Shown here: positions 33,651 to 41,846 of the stretch, piece after piece | Position numbering within the stretch: the first letter of the stretch is position 1 | How the letters are laid out: every line of letters begins with the position of its first letter | Assembly: GCF_018613235.1 (NCBI RefSeq) | Contig: NZ_JAGGQP010000053.1 | Location: forward strand, 1-64,000 | Origin: Bacillus sp. ISL-41 | GTDB lineage: Bacteria > Bacillota > Bacilli > Bacillales > Cytobacillaceae | Direction of reading: 5' to 3' | Length of the DNA stretch: 64,000 nt | Translations under genes and position numbers: made by a program | The notes under the pieces: model-generated | Database searches by the model: none | Told to the model about the DNA's origin: nothing | Seen by the model: the letters and a program-made list of their open reading frames with translations, nothing else

Positions 33651-33983
33651 TTACACGCCTTTAACAAGTTCCCTCATCGAGTTCAGCTTTTCGGAAAGCT
33701 CCAAGAACCATTCTTCATCGCCAGTAGCAAGCGCTAGATCAATTAGGTATTGAATTTGTTCTTTGTTTTTCACCTTCGGATTAGGCAGTTTTTTCACTCC
33801 GTTTGTGGCCATTGGAATCGTTTTGCCTACCATTGATTCATCATCACTTGATGTGATCGTTGCATTTACTTTATCATCCAAAATATCAAGTGACTCTATA
33901 TATCCGATGAATAATTCTCCATCTCTGGATTTCCCCTTGATCCAATCGCCTACTCTTAAAATCGTGTCATTATTGGAAAACAT
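33651..33983 (-). CDS. IDEAL-domain protein
   Basis: The 110-residue product has an N-terminal beta-barrel-like part (about 8-65, with VGDWIKGKSRDGELFIGYIESL) and a C-terminal IDEAL domain (about 78-103, QIQYLIDLALATGDEEWFLELSEKL). The domain was first seen in ComK and YpiB of Bacillus, and its function is unclear. GTG at 33992 lies inside the GAGGTGA ribosome binding site, so the ATG at 33983 is used. Confidence 0.8.
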   Translation of the reverse strand: MFSNNDTILRVGDWIKGKSRDGELFIGYIESLDILDDKVNATITSSDDESMVGKTIPMATNGVKKLPNPKVKNKEQIQYLIDLALATGDEEWFLELSEKLNSMRELVKGV

Positions 33984-34055
33984 ATATGTCACCTCATTTA
34001 ATATAATCTGTAATATTTTTCATTACATTTACCAGCTAAGAAAGCTGGCGCGCTC

Positions 34056-34478
34056 TTAGTCACAGCAGTTTGTTTCTTTGACCAGGTCGACTACTTCCTT
34101 GATGGAATAGTGCTTTAAATATTCCCCCAAATGTTCTTCAGCACCCAGGAAAATGGCAAACAGCACTTTGTGCATATTTGCTCCGACAACGCATTTTTCG
34201 TTAGAGTCCGGACACTTAGGCTGCAGTGCCCCTTCGGAGGTCAATCTATAGATATCCCAGAGGTTCACCTCATTTAAATCCAGTGCAAAAATGAATCCGC
34301 CGCCGGTTCCCTCTTTTGATTTGATAAATCCATGTTTTTTTAACAGGCCCAGCACTTTGCGGATCCGCACAGGATGAACTCCAGCACTCTCCGAGATCGC
34401 TTCGCTTGTCGACATTCTGTCCGGCTGCAGAGCAAGTAAGGTTAAACTGTGAATGGCAAGGGTAAAATCGCTGTTCAT
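34056..34478 (-). CDS. Rrf2 family transcriptional regulator
   Basis: The 140-residue winged-helix protein has a recognisable Rrf2 layout (MNSDFTLAIHSLTLLALQP, SAGVHPVRIRKVLGLLKKHGFIKSKEGTGGGFIFA). It has Cys residues at CPDSNEKCVVG and CC at the C-terminus, but not the three-Cys cluster of IscR, so thiol rather than Fe-S sensing is plausible. It resembles YwnA-type members. It lies next to spx on the minus strand, 79 bp downstream, and a link through thiol stress is possible but not shown. Confidence 0.85.
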   Translation of the reverse strand: MNSDFTLAIHSLTLLALQPDRMSTSEAISESAGVHPVRIRKVLGLLKKHGFIKSKEGTGGGFIFALDLNEVNLWDIYRLTSEGALQPKCPDSNEKCVVGANMHKVLFAIFLGAEEHLGEYLKHYSIKEVVDLVKETNCCD

Positions 34479-34557
34479 TGCCTGCCTCCTAACAGATTTG
34501 TTATGCTATATACTACATTTTATCCAGTTAAATTCAAAGCAAAAAGTATTTTGAGCA

Positions 34558-34953
34558 CTAATTCGCGATGTTTTCCCACTCAAAGCCGGAGAATGTACGC
34601 AGCTTGCGAGGCAAGAAACTGCGAATTTCTTCTTCATTATACCCAACCTGCAGGCGTTTATGGTCCTGGATAATCGGACGGCGCAGCATTTGCGGATTTT
34701 TGATGATTAAATCATATAACTGATTCAGCGGAAGATAGTCAACATCCACATCCAGCTGCTTATAGGTTTTTGAGTTCGTCGAGATAATGTCTTCGGTTCC
34801 ATCCTCTGTCAGCCGAAGAATGGATTTGATTTCATCAACGGTGAGTGGCTCTGATACGATATTTCTCTCAATAAAATCAATGTGATGTTCCTGAAGCCAC
34901 GCTTTTGCTTTCCGGCAGGAAGCACAGCTTGATGTGATATATAAAGTTACCAT
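34558..34953 (-). CDS. spx: Spx-type thiol-stress regulator
   Basis: The 131-residue ArsC-fold product follows B. subtilis Spx: redox switch Cys10 and Cys13 (SCASC), [48 protein letters not shown]. Spx binds the RNA polymerase alpha C-terminal domain and redirects transcription after disulfide stress. The C-terminal tail ([12 protein letters not shown]) differs from the usual Spx end, and the genomic neighbours are not those of canonical spx. It may therefore be a second paralogue. Confidence 0.85.
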   Translation of the reverse strand: MVTLYITSSCASCRKAKAWLQEHHIDFIERNIVSEPLTVDEIKSILRLTEDGTEDIISTNSKTYKQLDVDVDYLPLNQLYDLIIKNPQMLRRPIIQDHKRLQVGYNEEEIRSFLPRKLRTFSGFEWENIAN

Positions 34954-35177
34954 AATCCTCAGCTCCTTCGTTCAACTGTAAGAATAAAAATTACAGATTA
35001 ACGGCAATAGGTTCTTTTTTTATCTAAAATACCAATACTGTAATATTAAACTTTACAGTTCACAAAGTCAATAGTCGTTTCATTGTCCCAACCCATTTTC
35101 TCAACCTTTTAAAAATAGGCTTATCCCTTCGAAACTCTGCTGTAATCCTCTCGTCAAACTATTTGAGGTGATAAATA

Positions 35178-36050
35178 ATGATGAAGATAAAACGTTTCGT
35201 ACAGCTCGGCTTGAGTCTCTTATTGATCGGTTCCTTATTCTTTTTTACCAACGGATCTGGCTATGCAGATGATCATGCAGCCACTGTTAAAAAAGGCGAT
35301 ACATTATATAGCCTATCTAAGAAATACAACCTGACTGTCGAGGAGTTAAAGGATTTCAATGGCTTGAAGAACAATACTATTTATATTGGCCAAAAACTTC
35401 TCCTTCCCGGTCTGGCTAAATCAGAATCTATGTATGCAGTAGTCGGGGGTTCTTTTTCCAAGAAAGAAAATGCAACGAAGCAAATCGCTGTTCTGAAGAA
35501 GAAAGGAATTGAAGCCACAGTCATCACAAAGGCCATTAAAGATAAAACCTTTTACCGTATACAGGCTGGAGTTTTTGCAGATAAAGCAAATGCAGAGAAA
35601 CAAAAGACTTTGTTGATCAAAAATGGCATTAAAGATGCTTACATCGATACGGCTAAGAACCTCGATGTTCATGGTGTTTATATTGGTTCCACCTACAGCC
35701 AGCTTCTACAGCAATTAGGGAAACCAATAAAAACCGAGGACCAGCTGAATATCAGATCACTGTACTATAATAGCGAAGGAGCCGGAGTCCGTGTGAATTT
35801 TAACATGAAGAATGGCTCGGTGTTCGGTCTGCAAGTCTATCCGGAATATTTAAAACTCAGTTCCCTTCCGAAAGACAAAAGCCAGGTTATCAAGATATAT
35901 GGATACCCTAATGAAGCAAAAAACGTCTCCTGCTACGAAAGCGCGACTTGCGGGCAATTCATCTATCAATTTAATAAGAACGAATTGATCATCCAGTTCG
36001 ACCGCGATGGAAAGACTGTACAGTATTATGATTTAAGCAAATTACAATAA
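35178..36050 (+). CDS. Secreted LysM-SPOR cell-wall protein
   Basis: The 290-residue product has a signal peptide (about 1-30), a LysM domain (about 36-78, VKKGDTLYSLSKKYNLTVEELKDFNGLKNN) and a SPOR-like domain (about 84-160, SMYAVVGGSFSKKENATKQIAVLKKKGIEA). A C-terminal domain of about 120 residues follows, with SEGAGVRVNFNMKNGSVFGLQ. LysM and SPOR bind peptidoglycan, so it is wall-associated. No catalytic domain is seen. TGAGGTGATAAATA precedes the start, and either of two adjacent ATGs may be used. Confidence 0.8.
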   Translation: MMKIKRFVQLGLSLLLIGSLFFFTNGSGYADDHAATVKKGDTLYSLSKKYNLTVEELKDFNGLKNNTIYIGQKLLLPGLAKSESMYAVVGGSFSKKENATKQIAVLKKKGIEATVITKAIKDKTFYRIQAGVFADKANAEKQKTLLIKNGIKDAYIDTAKNLDVHGVYIGSTYSQLLQQLGKPIKTEDQLNIRSLYYNSEGAGVRVNFNMKNGSVFGLQVYPEYLKLSSLPKDKSQVIKIYGYPNEAKNVSCYESATCGQFIYQFNKNELIIQFDRDGKTVQYYDLSKLQ

Positions 36051-36055
36051 CTTGT

Positions 36056-36080
36056 CGGCCGCCTTATGGCGGTCTTTATT
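36056..36080 (+). terminator. Terminator after LysM-SPOR gene
   Basis: GGCCGCC pairs with GGCGGTC around four bases, followed by TTTATT. Confidence 0.65.
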
Positions 36081-36169
36081 ATGCCTTCAGCAGAATAGTT
36101 TTGGATAAAAAAATGCGTTTTATAAATAATAATGAGGATGTTATTAACCGCAGAAGGAGAATATGTACA

Positions 36170-36814
36170 ATGAAAAAATTATTGTTGATGGGTTTTATTC
36201 TATTAATGCCGCTAAATATGATGGCTGGATCAACACCTGCCTACGCTAAACCACAGCACAAATGTATCACCCAATCTGAGGTGAAATTCGAGAATACTTT
36301 CCGGAGACTGTGGGTTGATCATGTTTTGTGGACAAGCAACTATATAACAAGTGCCACAACAGCTGGTGCTGAGGACCAAAAAGAGGTGCTCGAGAGACTC
36401 CTGAAAAACCAGGAGGATATCGGAAATGCCATCAAACCGGTGTACGGCGAGGATGCTGGCAAGAAGCTTACGGATTTGCTTAAAGAGCATATCGTCATAG
36501 CTGGAGGTATTGTCGAAGCAGCCAAAAGTGGAGATAAAGCAAAGCTGGATCAGCTTAACAAAGAATGGTATCGAAATGCTGATGATATCTCGGCCTTCCT
36601 TAGCAGTGCCAACCCGAACTTAAAAAATGCAGAAGTTAAAAAGCTGCTTTATGCGCATCTTGAATTGGTGGCAGATGACCTTGCTGCAAGTCTGGAAAAA
36701 GATTGGGCGGCACGAATCGTTTCGATTGATGACGGAATGACTCATATCATTATGATGGCCGATGCCATTTCTGAAGCTGTCGTCAAGCAATTCCCTGAGA
36801 AGTTTAAGAAATAA
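36170..36814 (+). CDS. Secreted helical protein of a Bacillaceae family, function unknown
   Basis: The 214-residue product has a signal peptide (about 1-26, ending TPAYA) and a mature domain that reads as several long amphipathic helices. It includes ENTFRRLWVDHVLWTSNYITSA, VYGEDAGKKLTDLLKEHIVIAGGIV and HLELVADDLAAS. Similar sequences in databases have been labelled glycosyltransferase, for which I see no support. Several His residues in helices could bind a metal, which is a guess. The start at 36170 follows AGAAGGAG. An upstream frame to 36101 has no signal-peptide logic. Confidence 0.7.
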   Translation: MKKLLLMGFILLMPLNMMAGSTPAYAKPQHKCITQSEVKFENTFRRLWVDHVLWTSNYITSATTAGAEDQKEVLERLLKNQEDIGNAIKPVYGEDAGKKLTDLLKEHIVIAGGIVEAAKSGDKAKLDQLNKEWYRNADDISAFLSSANPNLKNAEVKKLLYAHLELVADDLAASLEKDWAARIVSIDDGMTHIIMMADAISEAVVKQFPEKFKK

Positions 36815-36823
36815 GGCACAATA

Positions 36824-36860
36824 AATCCCTGGAGTCTAAACAGACACCAGGGATTTTTTT
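36824..36860 (+). terminator. Terminator
   Basis: AATCCCTGG pairs with CCAGGGATT, followed by seven T. Confidence 0.9.
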
Positions 36861-37022
36861 CACAGAAAAAGGCTATTGAAACGTTGGGCTGAATTCAAGT
36901 AAAAGCTGTAAGCATCACTTCGGGCATATTTAACCTTCTGAATTAACATTCATCCCCTCGGTTATAATCCTTCCTGGACAGGCATAAGGTTTAATGTAAC
37001 TTGAACAAAAGGAGCAATTAAA

Positions 37023-37337
37023 TTGATACGAATATTAGGATTATCCGCACTCTTGCTATTCTGTATATACCTGGTTTATACCTATCCGCAAAATGCCCAG
37101 AAAAACGCTGAGCTCGAATATTTGGAGACCGACGCCAGTGTCCAGGATGACGATGACATTTTAGAAACCATCTTACCTGAATTTGAATACCTGCACATAG
37201 AATCACTGGACAAGGAAGTAGACGGATATATCGTTGAAACCTACAGAGAGTACGAAATCCATCGTGACAAGGACGGCAAAATCTTAAAACAAATTCCTAC
37301 TTCAAACTATGAGTATGTACGATATAAAAACTATTAA
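37023..37337 (+). CDS. Small anchored or secreted protein, 104 aa
   Basis: One N-terminal hydrophobic segment (about 3-21) is followed by an acidic mature part with DASVQDDDDILETILPEFEYL and a C-terminal aromatic end NYEYVRYKNY. The start is TTG at 37023, preceded by AAAAGGAGCAATTAAA. No family is recognised. Confidence 0.65.
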   Translation: MIRILGLSALLLFCIYLVYTYPQNAQKNAELEYLETDASVQDDDDILETILPEFEYLHIESLDKEVDGYIVETYREYEIHRDKDGKILKQIPTSNYEYVRYKNY

Positions 37338-37365
37338 CACTTAGACTTTGCTTCCATTAAAAGAT

Positions 37366-37398
37366 AGCCTGGCATAATGTCCAGGCTACTCTAGTTTT
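37366..37398. terminator. Bidirectional terminator between convergent genes
   Basis: TAGCCTGG and CCAGGCTA pair around an 8-base loop, with T-rich tracts on both outer sides (TTTTT on the plus strand, TCTTTT on the minus). Confidence 0.75.
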
Positions 37399-37405
37399 TC
37401 TTTGA

Positions 37406-38041
37406 TTACGATGCAGCTTTTGTCTTCAGCAAGCTTATGCCCATTCCGATAAAAACAATGCCAGTCAAGCGGTTTAAGACGCTACCGGCTTTTTCATTTT
37501 TCCTGAGCCTTGATGTTGCCATCGAGGAGAAATAGGCAGTCAGCAAACTCCAGGCTCCCCCGGTCAAGGTGAACGTCAATCCCAGAATGATGAATGGAAT
37601 CGGGCTAGCAGCACCTCCATCAGCGTGAATGAATTGAGGAAGAAATGCCAGGAAAAACAAAGCCACCTTTGGATTCGTCACGTTCGTGATCATGCCTTGA
37701 AAAAAGATTTTTTTGTTGCTCTGGATTGGCAAAGCTTTCTGTTCATGTGCCCTGCTTTTGGCTGTTAACATCTGAATCCCCAGATAAGCCAGATAAATGG
37801 CTCCAGCAATTTTAACAGTTTGAAATAAAAAAGCTGACTGCGTCAATATGACGGATAATCCGAAAGCTGCAAGAAGAGTATGGACAATGATTCCGGTAGA
37901 AATTCCAAAGGCTGAGAAAATCCCGGCTGTCCTGCCTTGCGAGATACTTCTGCTCACTATGTACATTGTATCTGTCCCAGGTGTCAAATTGAGCAGGATC
38001 GCTGTTGCCAAAAATACTTCAAAATTACTTATCCCAAACAT
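37406..38041 (-). CDS. LysE/RhtB family amino acid exporter
   Basis: The 211-residue, six-helix membrane protein has the family signature NLTPGTDTMYIVSRSISQGRTAGIFSAFGISTG (about 18-50) and VTNPKVALFFLAFLPQF (about 120-136). It should export amino acids or homoserine-type compounds. The substrate is not determined. It lies 36 bp downstream of a class V aminotransferase on the same strand, so the two may be one operon. Confidence 0.85.
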   Translation of the reverse strand: MFGISNFEVFLATAILLNLTPGTDTMYIVSRSISQGRTAGIFSAFGISTGIIVHTLLAAFGLSVILTQSAFLFQTVKIAGAIYLAYLGIQMLTAKSRAHEQKALPIQSNKKIFFQGMITNVTNPKVALFFLAFLPQFIHADGGAASPIPFIILGLTFTLTGGAWSLLTAYFSSMATSRLRKNEKAGSVLNRLTGIVFIGMGISLLKTKAAS

Positions 38042-38076
38042 CGTTCATCTTCCCCTACTGTAAAATTCACTTTCTT

Positions 38077-39315
38077 TTAAACAACATTTTGCTGATGCTG
38101 TTGGATGAAAGCTGCCAATGCTTTTTTAAATTGCTGGATTTCTTCCAATGTATTATAAGGTGCCAGCCCAATCCGCACCCAGCCGCCAGTTGAGTAGACA
38201 TCGAGTACCTCAGCCATCGTGGAGGCATAGAAGTCCCCATCTGCGACACACATATTGAATTTTTCGGCAAGCCATGCCGTGACCTCACGTGAATTATGAC
38301 CTTCAATTGTAAAAGCAAATGTTGGTGTCCTTTGTCCAGATGCTGCACGATACAGCGTCACTTCCGGGAGACTGCGCAAAAAGCTTTCCACTTCTGCTGC
38401 AAGTTCACTTTCATATTCATCTATTGCTTGCATTCCGGACAACAGTCGCTCTCTTCTCGTCTCACCATTTCCTAACTCTTCGATGAACCGGATGGCTCCC
38501 ATCACCCCAGCGATACCTTCATGATTCTGAGTCCCTGTTTCAAGCTTGTAAGGTATTTCCTCAGGCGCTGGCTTTAGCTTGTAGACTGGAAGTTTTTCAA
38601 ATAATCTCTGCCTTACCACAGCTATGCCGACATGCGGCCCGAAAAACTTGTATGCAGAACATAGCAGGATGTCACACCCTAGATCCTGGACATCAATCGA
38701 TAAATGCGGCACTCCATGGACCGCATCGACAACTGCCAGGGCGCCAACTTCTCTCGCACGTTCAATTATTGGCTTTAAATCCGTCACAGTCCCTGTCACA
38801 TTCGATGACATCCCGGCGGCCACCAGCTTTGTTTTATCAGTGATGGTATCTTCTAAGTCTTCTAAATTTAAGGTGAAAGTTTCAGAATCCAGTTTAATAA
38901 ACTTAATCTTCGCGCCGCAATCCCTCGCAAGGGTAATCCAAGGATCCACATTGGCCCGATGGTCGAGCTCGGTGACCACAATCTCGTCACCCTCCTTGAT
39001 AAACCCAGCCAGACTCCGTGCAATCGCAAAAGCATGTGTCGTCATATTCGCTCCAAACGCAACTTCATTCGCCTGGCATCCAAGCAAATCAGCGACTGCC
39101 TCCCGTGCTTTGTCCAGCATTGCATCCGTGTCAGCACTGGTGTTGAAGGTACCATGAAGATTTGCCATGCCATTTCTTATGTACCGATACATTGATTCCA
39201 TTGCATAATCGACCATTTGAGTACCGCCAGGCCCGTCAAAGTAAATCACCTGCCGACCATCATCCTTTCGACTTAAAGCAGGAAACCTCTCTCTCACCTC
39301 ATTGATTGGAAACAT
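38077..39315 (-). CDS. Class V aminotransferase, cysteine-desulfurase-like
   Basis: The 412-residue PLP enzyme belongs to the cysteine desulfurase-like family (TIGR01976 type). It has YFDGPGGTQ at the start, a ANMTTHAF cofactor-phosphate region, the PLP Asp in VVDAVHGVPH and the Schiff-base Lys in LCSAYKFFGPHVG. It lacks a clear active-site Cys loop near the C-terminus, so a desulfurase reaction is uncertain. ATG at 39315 follows GAGGATTGACTAAT. It is probably co-transcribed with the LysE exporter. Confidence 0.85.
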   Translation of the reverse strand: MFPINEVRERFPALSRKDDGRQVIYFDGPGGTQMVDYAMESMYRYIRNGMANLHGTFNTSADTDAMLDKAREAVADLLGCQANEVAFGANMTTHAFAIARSLAGFIKEGDEIVVTELDHRANVDPWITLARDCGAKIKFIKLDSETFTLNLEDLEDTITDKTKLVAAGMSSNVTGTVTDLKPIIERAREVGALAVVDAVHGVPHLSIDVQDLGCDILLCSAYKFFGPHVGIAVVRQRLFEKLPVYKLKPAPEEIPYKLETGTQNHEGIAGVMGAIRFIEELGNGETRRERLLSGMQAIDEYESELAAEVESFLRSLPEVTLYRAASGQRTPTFAFTIEGHNSREVTAWLAEKFNMCVADGDFYASTMAEVLDVYSTGGWVRIGLAPYNTLEEIQQFKKALAAFIQQHQQNVV

Positions 39316-39407
39316 ATTAGTCAATCCTCATCACTCCCTCTGCCAAACTGATATCAATTTTATTATGTCATAATTTTCTAATAATTGCAGTTTTAATCTT
39401 TCGACAA

Positions 39408-39443
39408 ACGAAAGAGGAACCCTTTTAAACGGCTCCTCTCTCG
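39408..39443 (-). terminator. Terminator after Cys-rich protein gene
   Basis: On the minus strand AGAGGAGCC pairs with GGGTTCCTCT, followed by TTCG and T-rich DNA. Confidence 0.7.
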
Positions 39444-39452
39444 AGATAATCA

Positions 39453-39707
39453 TTATTCTTCTTCGGGAAAATATGGGCAAACAATGTAGCATTGGCCGCT
39501 CTCAGTACAAGCAATCTGGCAATCGTCAAATGGCTCTTCGCCAACTCCATAGCATGCTAAATAACAAATTGGACCTACACAAACCAAAACACAGTCATCC
39601 GGCACTTCACGTCCAGGAATGATCCTTAGATTGGGAAAAGGCACGCTATTCACGTTATGGTTGCAAAACAAATCAGCTAAATCACCCTTCTGATCTTTTC
39701 TTTCCAT
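39453..39707 (-). CDS. Cysteine-rich small protein, 84 aa, CxxxC pairs
   Basis: The product has eight Cys in its last 46 residues arranged as four CxxxC pairs: CVLVC, CYLAC, CQIAC and CYIVC. Spacing between pairs is 4, 10 and 5 residues. The N-terminal 38 residues are hydrophilic, and the C-terminus is acidic (PYFPEEE). It could bind a metal, form disulfides, or be a peptide precursor, but no maturation enzyme lies next to it. GGAGGTGAAAAG precedes the ATG, so translation is well supported. Family not recognised. Confidence 0.7.
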   Translation of the reverse strand: MERKDQKGDLADLFCNHNVNSVPFPNLRIIPGREVPDDCVLVCVGPICYLACYGVGEEPFDDCQIACTESGQCYIVCPYFPEEE

Positions 39708-39795
39708 CTTTTCACCTCCATACTATCAATGTATTCATGGAGGGAGACGAGGGTATGGATGTTCGCTCTTGAAAGAAGGAATTAGGCGCACTCCA

Positions 39796-40209
39796 TCACT
39801 GCTTATTAATTACAATCGAAAGCTTATAGCTCACATAATTGCTCAAGATTGTCAAAAATTCATCTAAAATCTCGTTGGACGGAAATCTGCATTCTAAGAG
39901 GTAACAGCTTTCCCCACTGACTTTATAGTGGTTCATAACGTATGATTCTTGTTTTTTTAAGAACGAAAGATAAGGCTGATGATTCGTGCTTTTCGTAAAA
40001 ATATGTATGATTGCATGAACTGAACGCCCCATTTTCATTTGGTTCACTTTAATGGTATACCCTTCAATGATTCCGAGATCCTCTAACTTGGTGACTCTAG
40101 ATGAAGCAGCCTGGCCTGTCAAATGCACTTTTTCACCCAGTTCCTTCATCGTAATCCGGCTGTTAAGGGTCAGTTCCTCTATAATTTTCAAATCGGTGGT
40201 ATCCAACAT
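39796..40209 (-). CDS. Lrp/AsnC family transcriptional regulator
   Basis: The 137-residue product has an N-terminal HTH (about 18-45, ITMKELGEKVHLTGQAASSRVTKLE) and a RAM domain (about 65-130, VHAIIHIFTK... VSGESCYLLECRF). It is divergent from the MBL gene at 40328, with 118 bp between them, so it may control that gene. ATG at 40209 follows AAAGGA. A start at 40227 lies upstream of the RBS. Confidence 0.85.
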   Translation of the reverse strand: MLDTTDLKIIEELTLNSRITMKELGEKVHLTGQAASSRVTKLEDLGIIEGYTIKVNQMKMGRSVHAIIHIFTKSTNHQPYLSFLKKQESYVMNHYKVSGESCYLLECRFPSNEILDEFLTILSNYVSYKLSIVINKQ

Positions 40210-40327
40210 TTTTTCAAATCCTTTCAATAATCAAGTGAAAGAGCAAAAAGACTTGATTTAAGCTATGTAAGTCAAAAGCGGTCTTATTATAAACTATATA
40301 TACATTATAGAAAAGGAGCTAATAAAT

Positions 40328-41089
40328 ATGAATATACAACAAATTCGAAATGCAACATTAGTTGTAAAATATGCTGGCAAGAAGTTTTTAATCGATCCAT
40401 TTTTGGCTGAAAAAGGATCATATCCTCCCTTCCCGAATTCATTAAGGCAGGACCAGAACAATCCTCTGGTCATCTTGCCGTCCTCTATTGATGACATTAT
40501 TAATGATGTGGATGCGGTCATTGTAACTCATTTACACTTGGACCACTATGATGATGCTGCCAAAGAGGCACTTCCGAAGGATATAAAAATGTTTGTACAA
40601 AATGAGGAAGATGTCAATTCTGTCAAAAATGACGGATTTAAAAATGTTGAAGTTTTACAGGAAGATACCGTTTTCAAAGGCGTTCAGTTAATTAAGACCA
40701 AAGGCGAGCACGGCAGAGGGGAAATATTAAAACTAGCCGGTCTGGTTTGTGGTGTCGTCTTTAAGCATGATTCCGAGAAAACCTTATATGTTGCAGGAGA
40801 CACTGTCTGGTATGAAGGTGTACAAGAAGCAATAGACACCCACACACCAGAAGTTATTGTCGTTAATGCGGGGGACAATCAATTCCTTCAAGGCGGTTCA
40901 CTTGTCATGGGGAAAGACGATGTTTTTGAAGTCCATAAAGCCGCTCCTTCTGCAAAAATAATCGCCAGCCATATGGAAGCCGTCAACCATTGGACACTAT
41001 CAAGGGAAGAACTGAAAAGTTTTGCAGTTGAAAAAGGAATCTCCTCAAGTGTTCTCGTCCCAAATGACGGAGAGTCATACAGATTTTAA
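40328..41089 (+). CDS. MBL-fold metallohydrolase (UlaG-like)
   Basis: The 253-residue MBL-fold protein has the metal motif HLHLDH (68-73), AGDTVWY (metal Asp) and a late ASHMEAVNHW with His. The shape (ATLVVKYAGKKFLIDPFLA at the N-terminus) is that of the UlaG/YtkL-like branch, which includes lactonases and phosphodiesterases. Substrate unknown. It is divergent from an Lrp-type regulator. Confidence 0.85.
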   Translation: MNIQQIRNATLVVKYAGKKFLIDPFLAEKGSYPPFPNSLRQDQNNPLVILPSSIDDIINDVDAVIVTHLHLDHYDDAAKEALPKDIKMFVQNEEDVNSVKNDGFKNVEVLQEDTVFKGVQLIKTKGEHGRGEILKLAGLVCGVVFKHDSEKTLYVAGDTVWYEGVQEAIDTHTPEVIVVNAGDNQFLQGGSLVMGKDDVFEVHKAAPSAKIIASHMEAVNHWTLSREELKSFAVEKGISSSVLVPNDGESYRF

Positions 41090-41265
41090 TAACCACCAGG
41101 TCACGCAGAAAGCTCAGAGCCTTATTAAGGTCCTGATCTTTCACTGTAGTTAAACAAACTATAACCATAAATGTTCCAATACAAAGATTTTGTAAGTAAA
41201 CACATATTAACATCCAAGTATGATACACTTTATTGATAATGTGTTTTATTTGATGGGGTGCTAAT

Positions 41266-41802
41266 TTGGAAAGTATGCATTTAAAAGAAGTTAATGAACT
41301 TGCAGGCCTTACCAAGGGACATGGTCTATATTTCTTTGAGAATCAGGACCAGTATATTACTAAATTGGCTGACTTTGTCATTTCCGGTCTGGAACGTGAT
41401 GAATATTCCATCATTATAGAAAATGACCGGATTATACCCTTGATTACTAAAAGACTTATGGAGTCACAGGAAGAAAGCAGTTTGGAAAAAGTAAAGTTCG
41501 TCAATAATTATGACTTTTATTATGCCAAGGGAGACTTTAGCGTAAATTCTATTTTTGATTTCCTCCCGAACTTAATCGAAGGTTATTCAGAGCTCGATTT
41601 AGTTATTCGCAGTTGGGCTCATGTAGAATGGCGGGATGATCAGGAAATCAACAGCAAATTATTGGTCTCTGAACAAGAAGCCGATAACATTGTGACCGAA
41701 ACTGAACTTCTTTCTGTTTGTGCCTACGATTCCGAAAGGGTTAGCAAAGAATTAAAAGAAGGTCTTCTTAATTGCCATAACTTTCTTATTAATGATAAAT
41801 AA
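41266..41802 (+). CDS. Stand-alone MEDS sensory domain protein
   Basis: The 178-residue product matches the MEDS (DcmR-sensory) domain: GHGLYFFENQDQYITKLADFVISGLERDEYSIIIENDR at the start, and later LDLVIRSWAHVEWRDDQE and LLSVCAYDSERVS. MEDS domains sense small molecules and usually sit in larger regulators or anti-anti-sigma systems. This one has no output domain. The start is TTG at 41266, close behind GGGGTG. An ATG nine bases later is possible. Confidence 0.75.
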   Translation: MESMHLKEVNELAGLTKGHGLYFFENQDQYITKLADFVISGLERDEYSIIIENDRIIPLITKRLMESQEESSLEKVKFVNNYDFYYAKGDFSVNSIFDFLPNLIEGYSELDLVIRSWAHVEWRDDQEINSKLLVSEQEADNIVTETELLSVCAYDSERVSKELKEGLLNCHNFLINDK

Positions 41803-41810
41803 TGAAGGAA

Positions 41811-41846
41811 TACAGGCTCTCCTACCCAGGCGAGCCTGTATCATTT
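41811..41846. terminator. Bidirectional terminator between convergent genes
   Basis: ATACAGGCTC and GAGCCTGTAT pair around a 12-base loop, with T-rich DNA on the plus side and a weaker tract on the minus. Confidence 0.75.
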
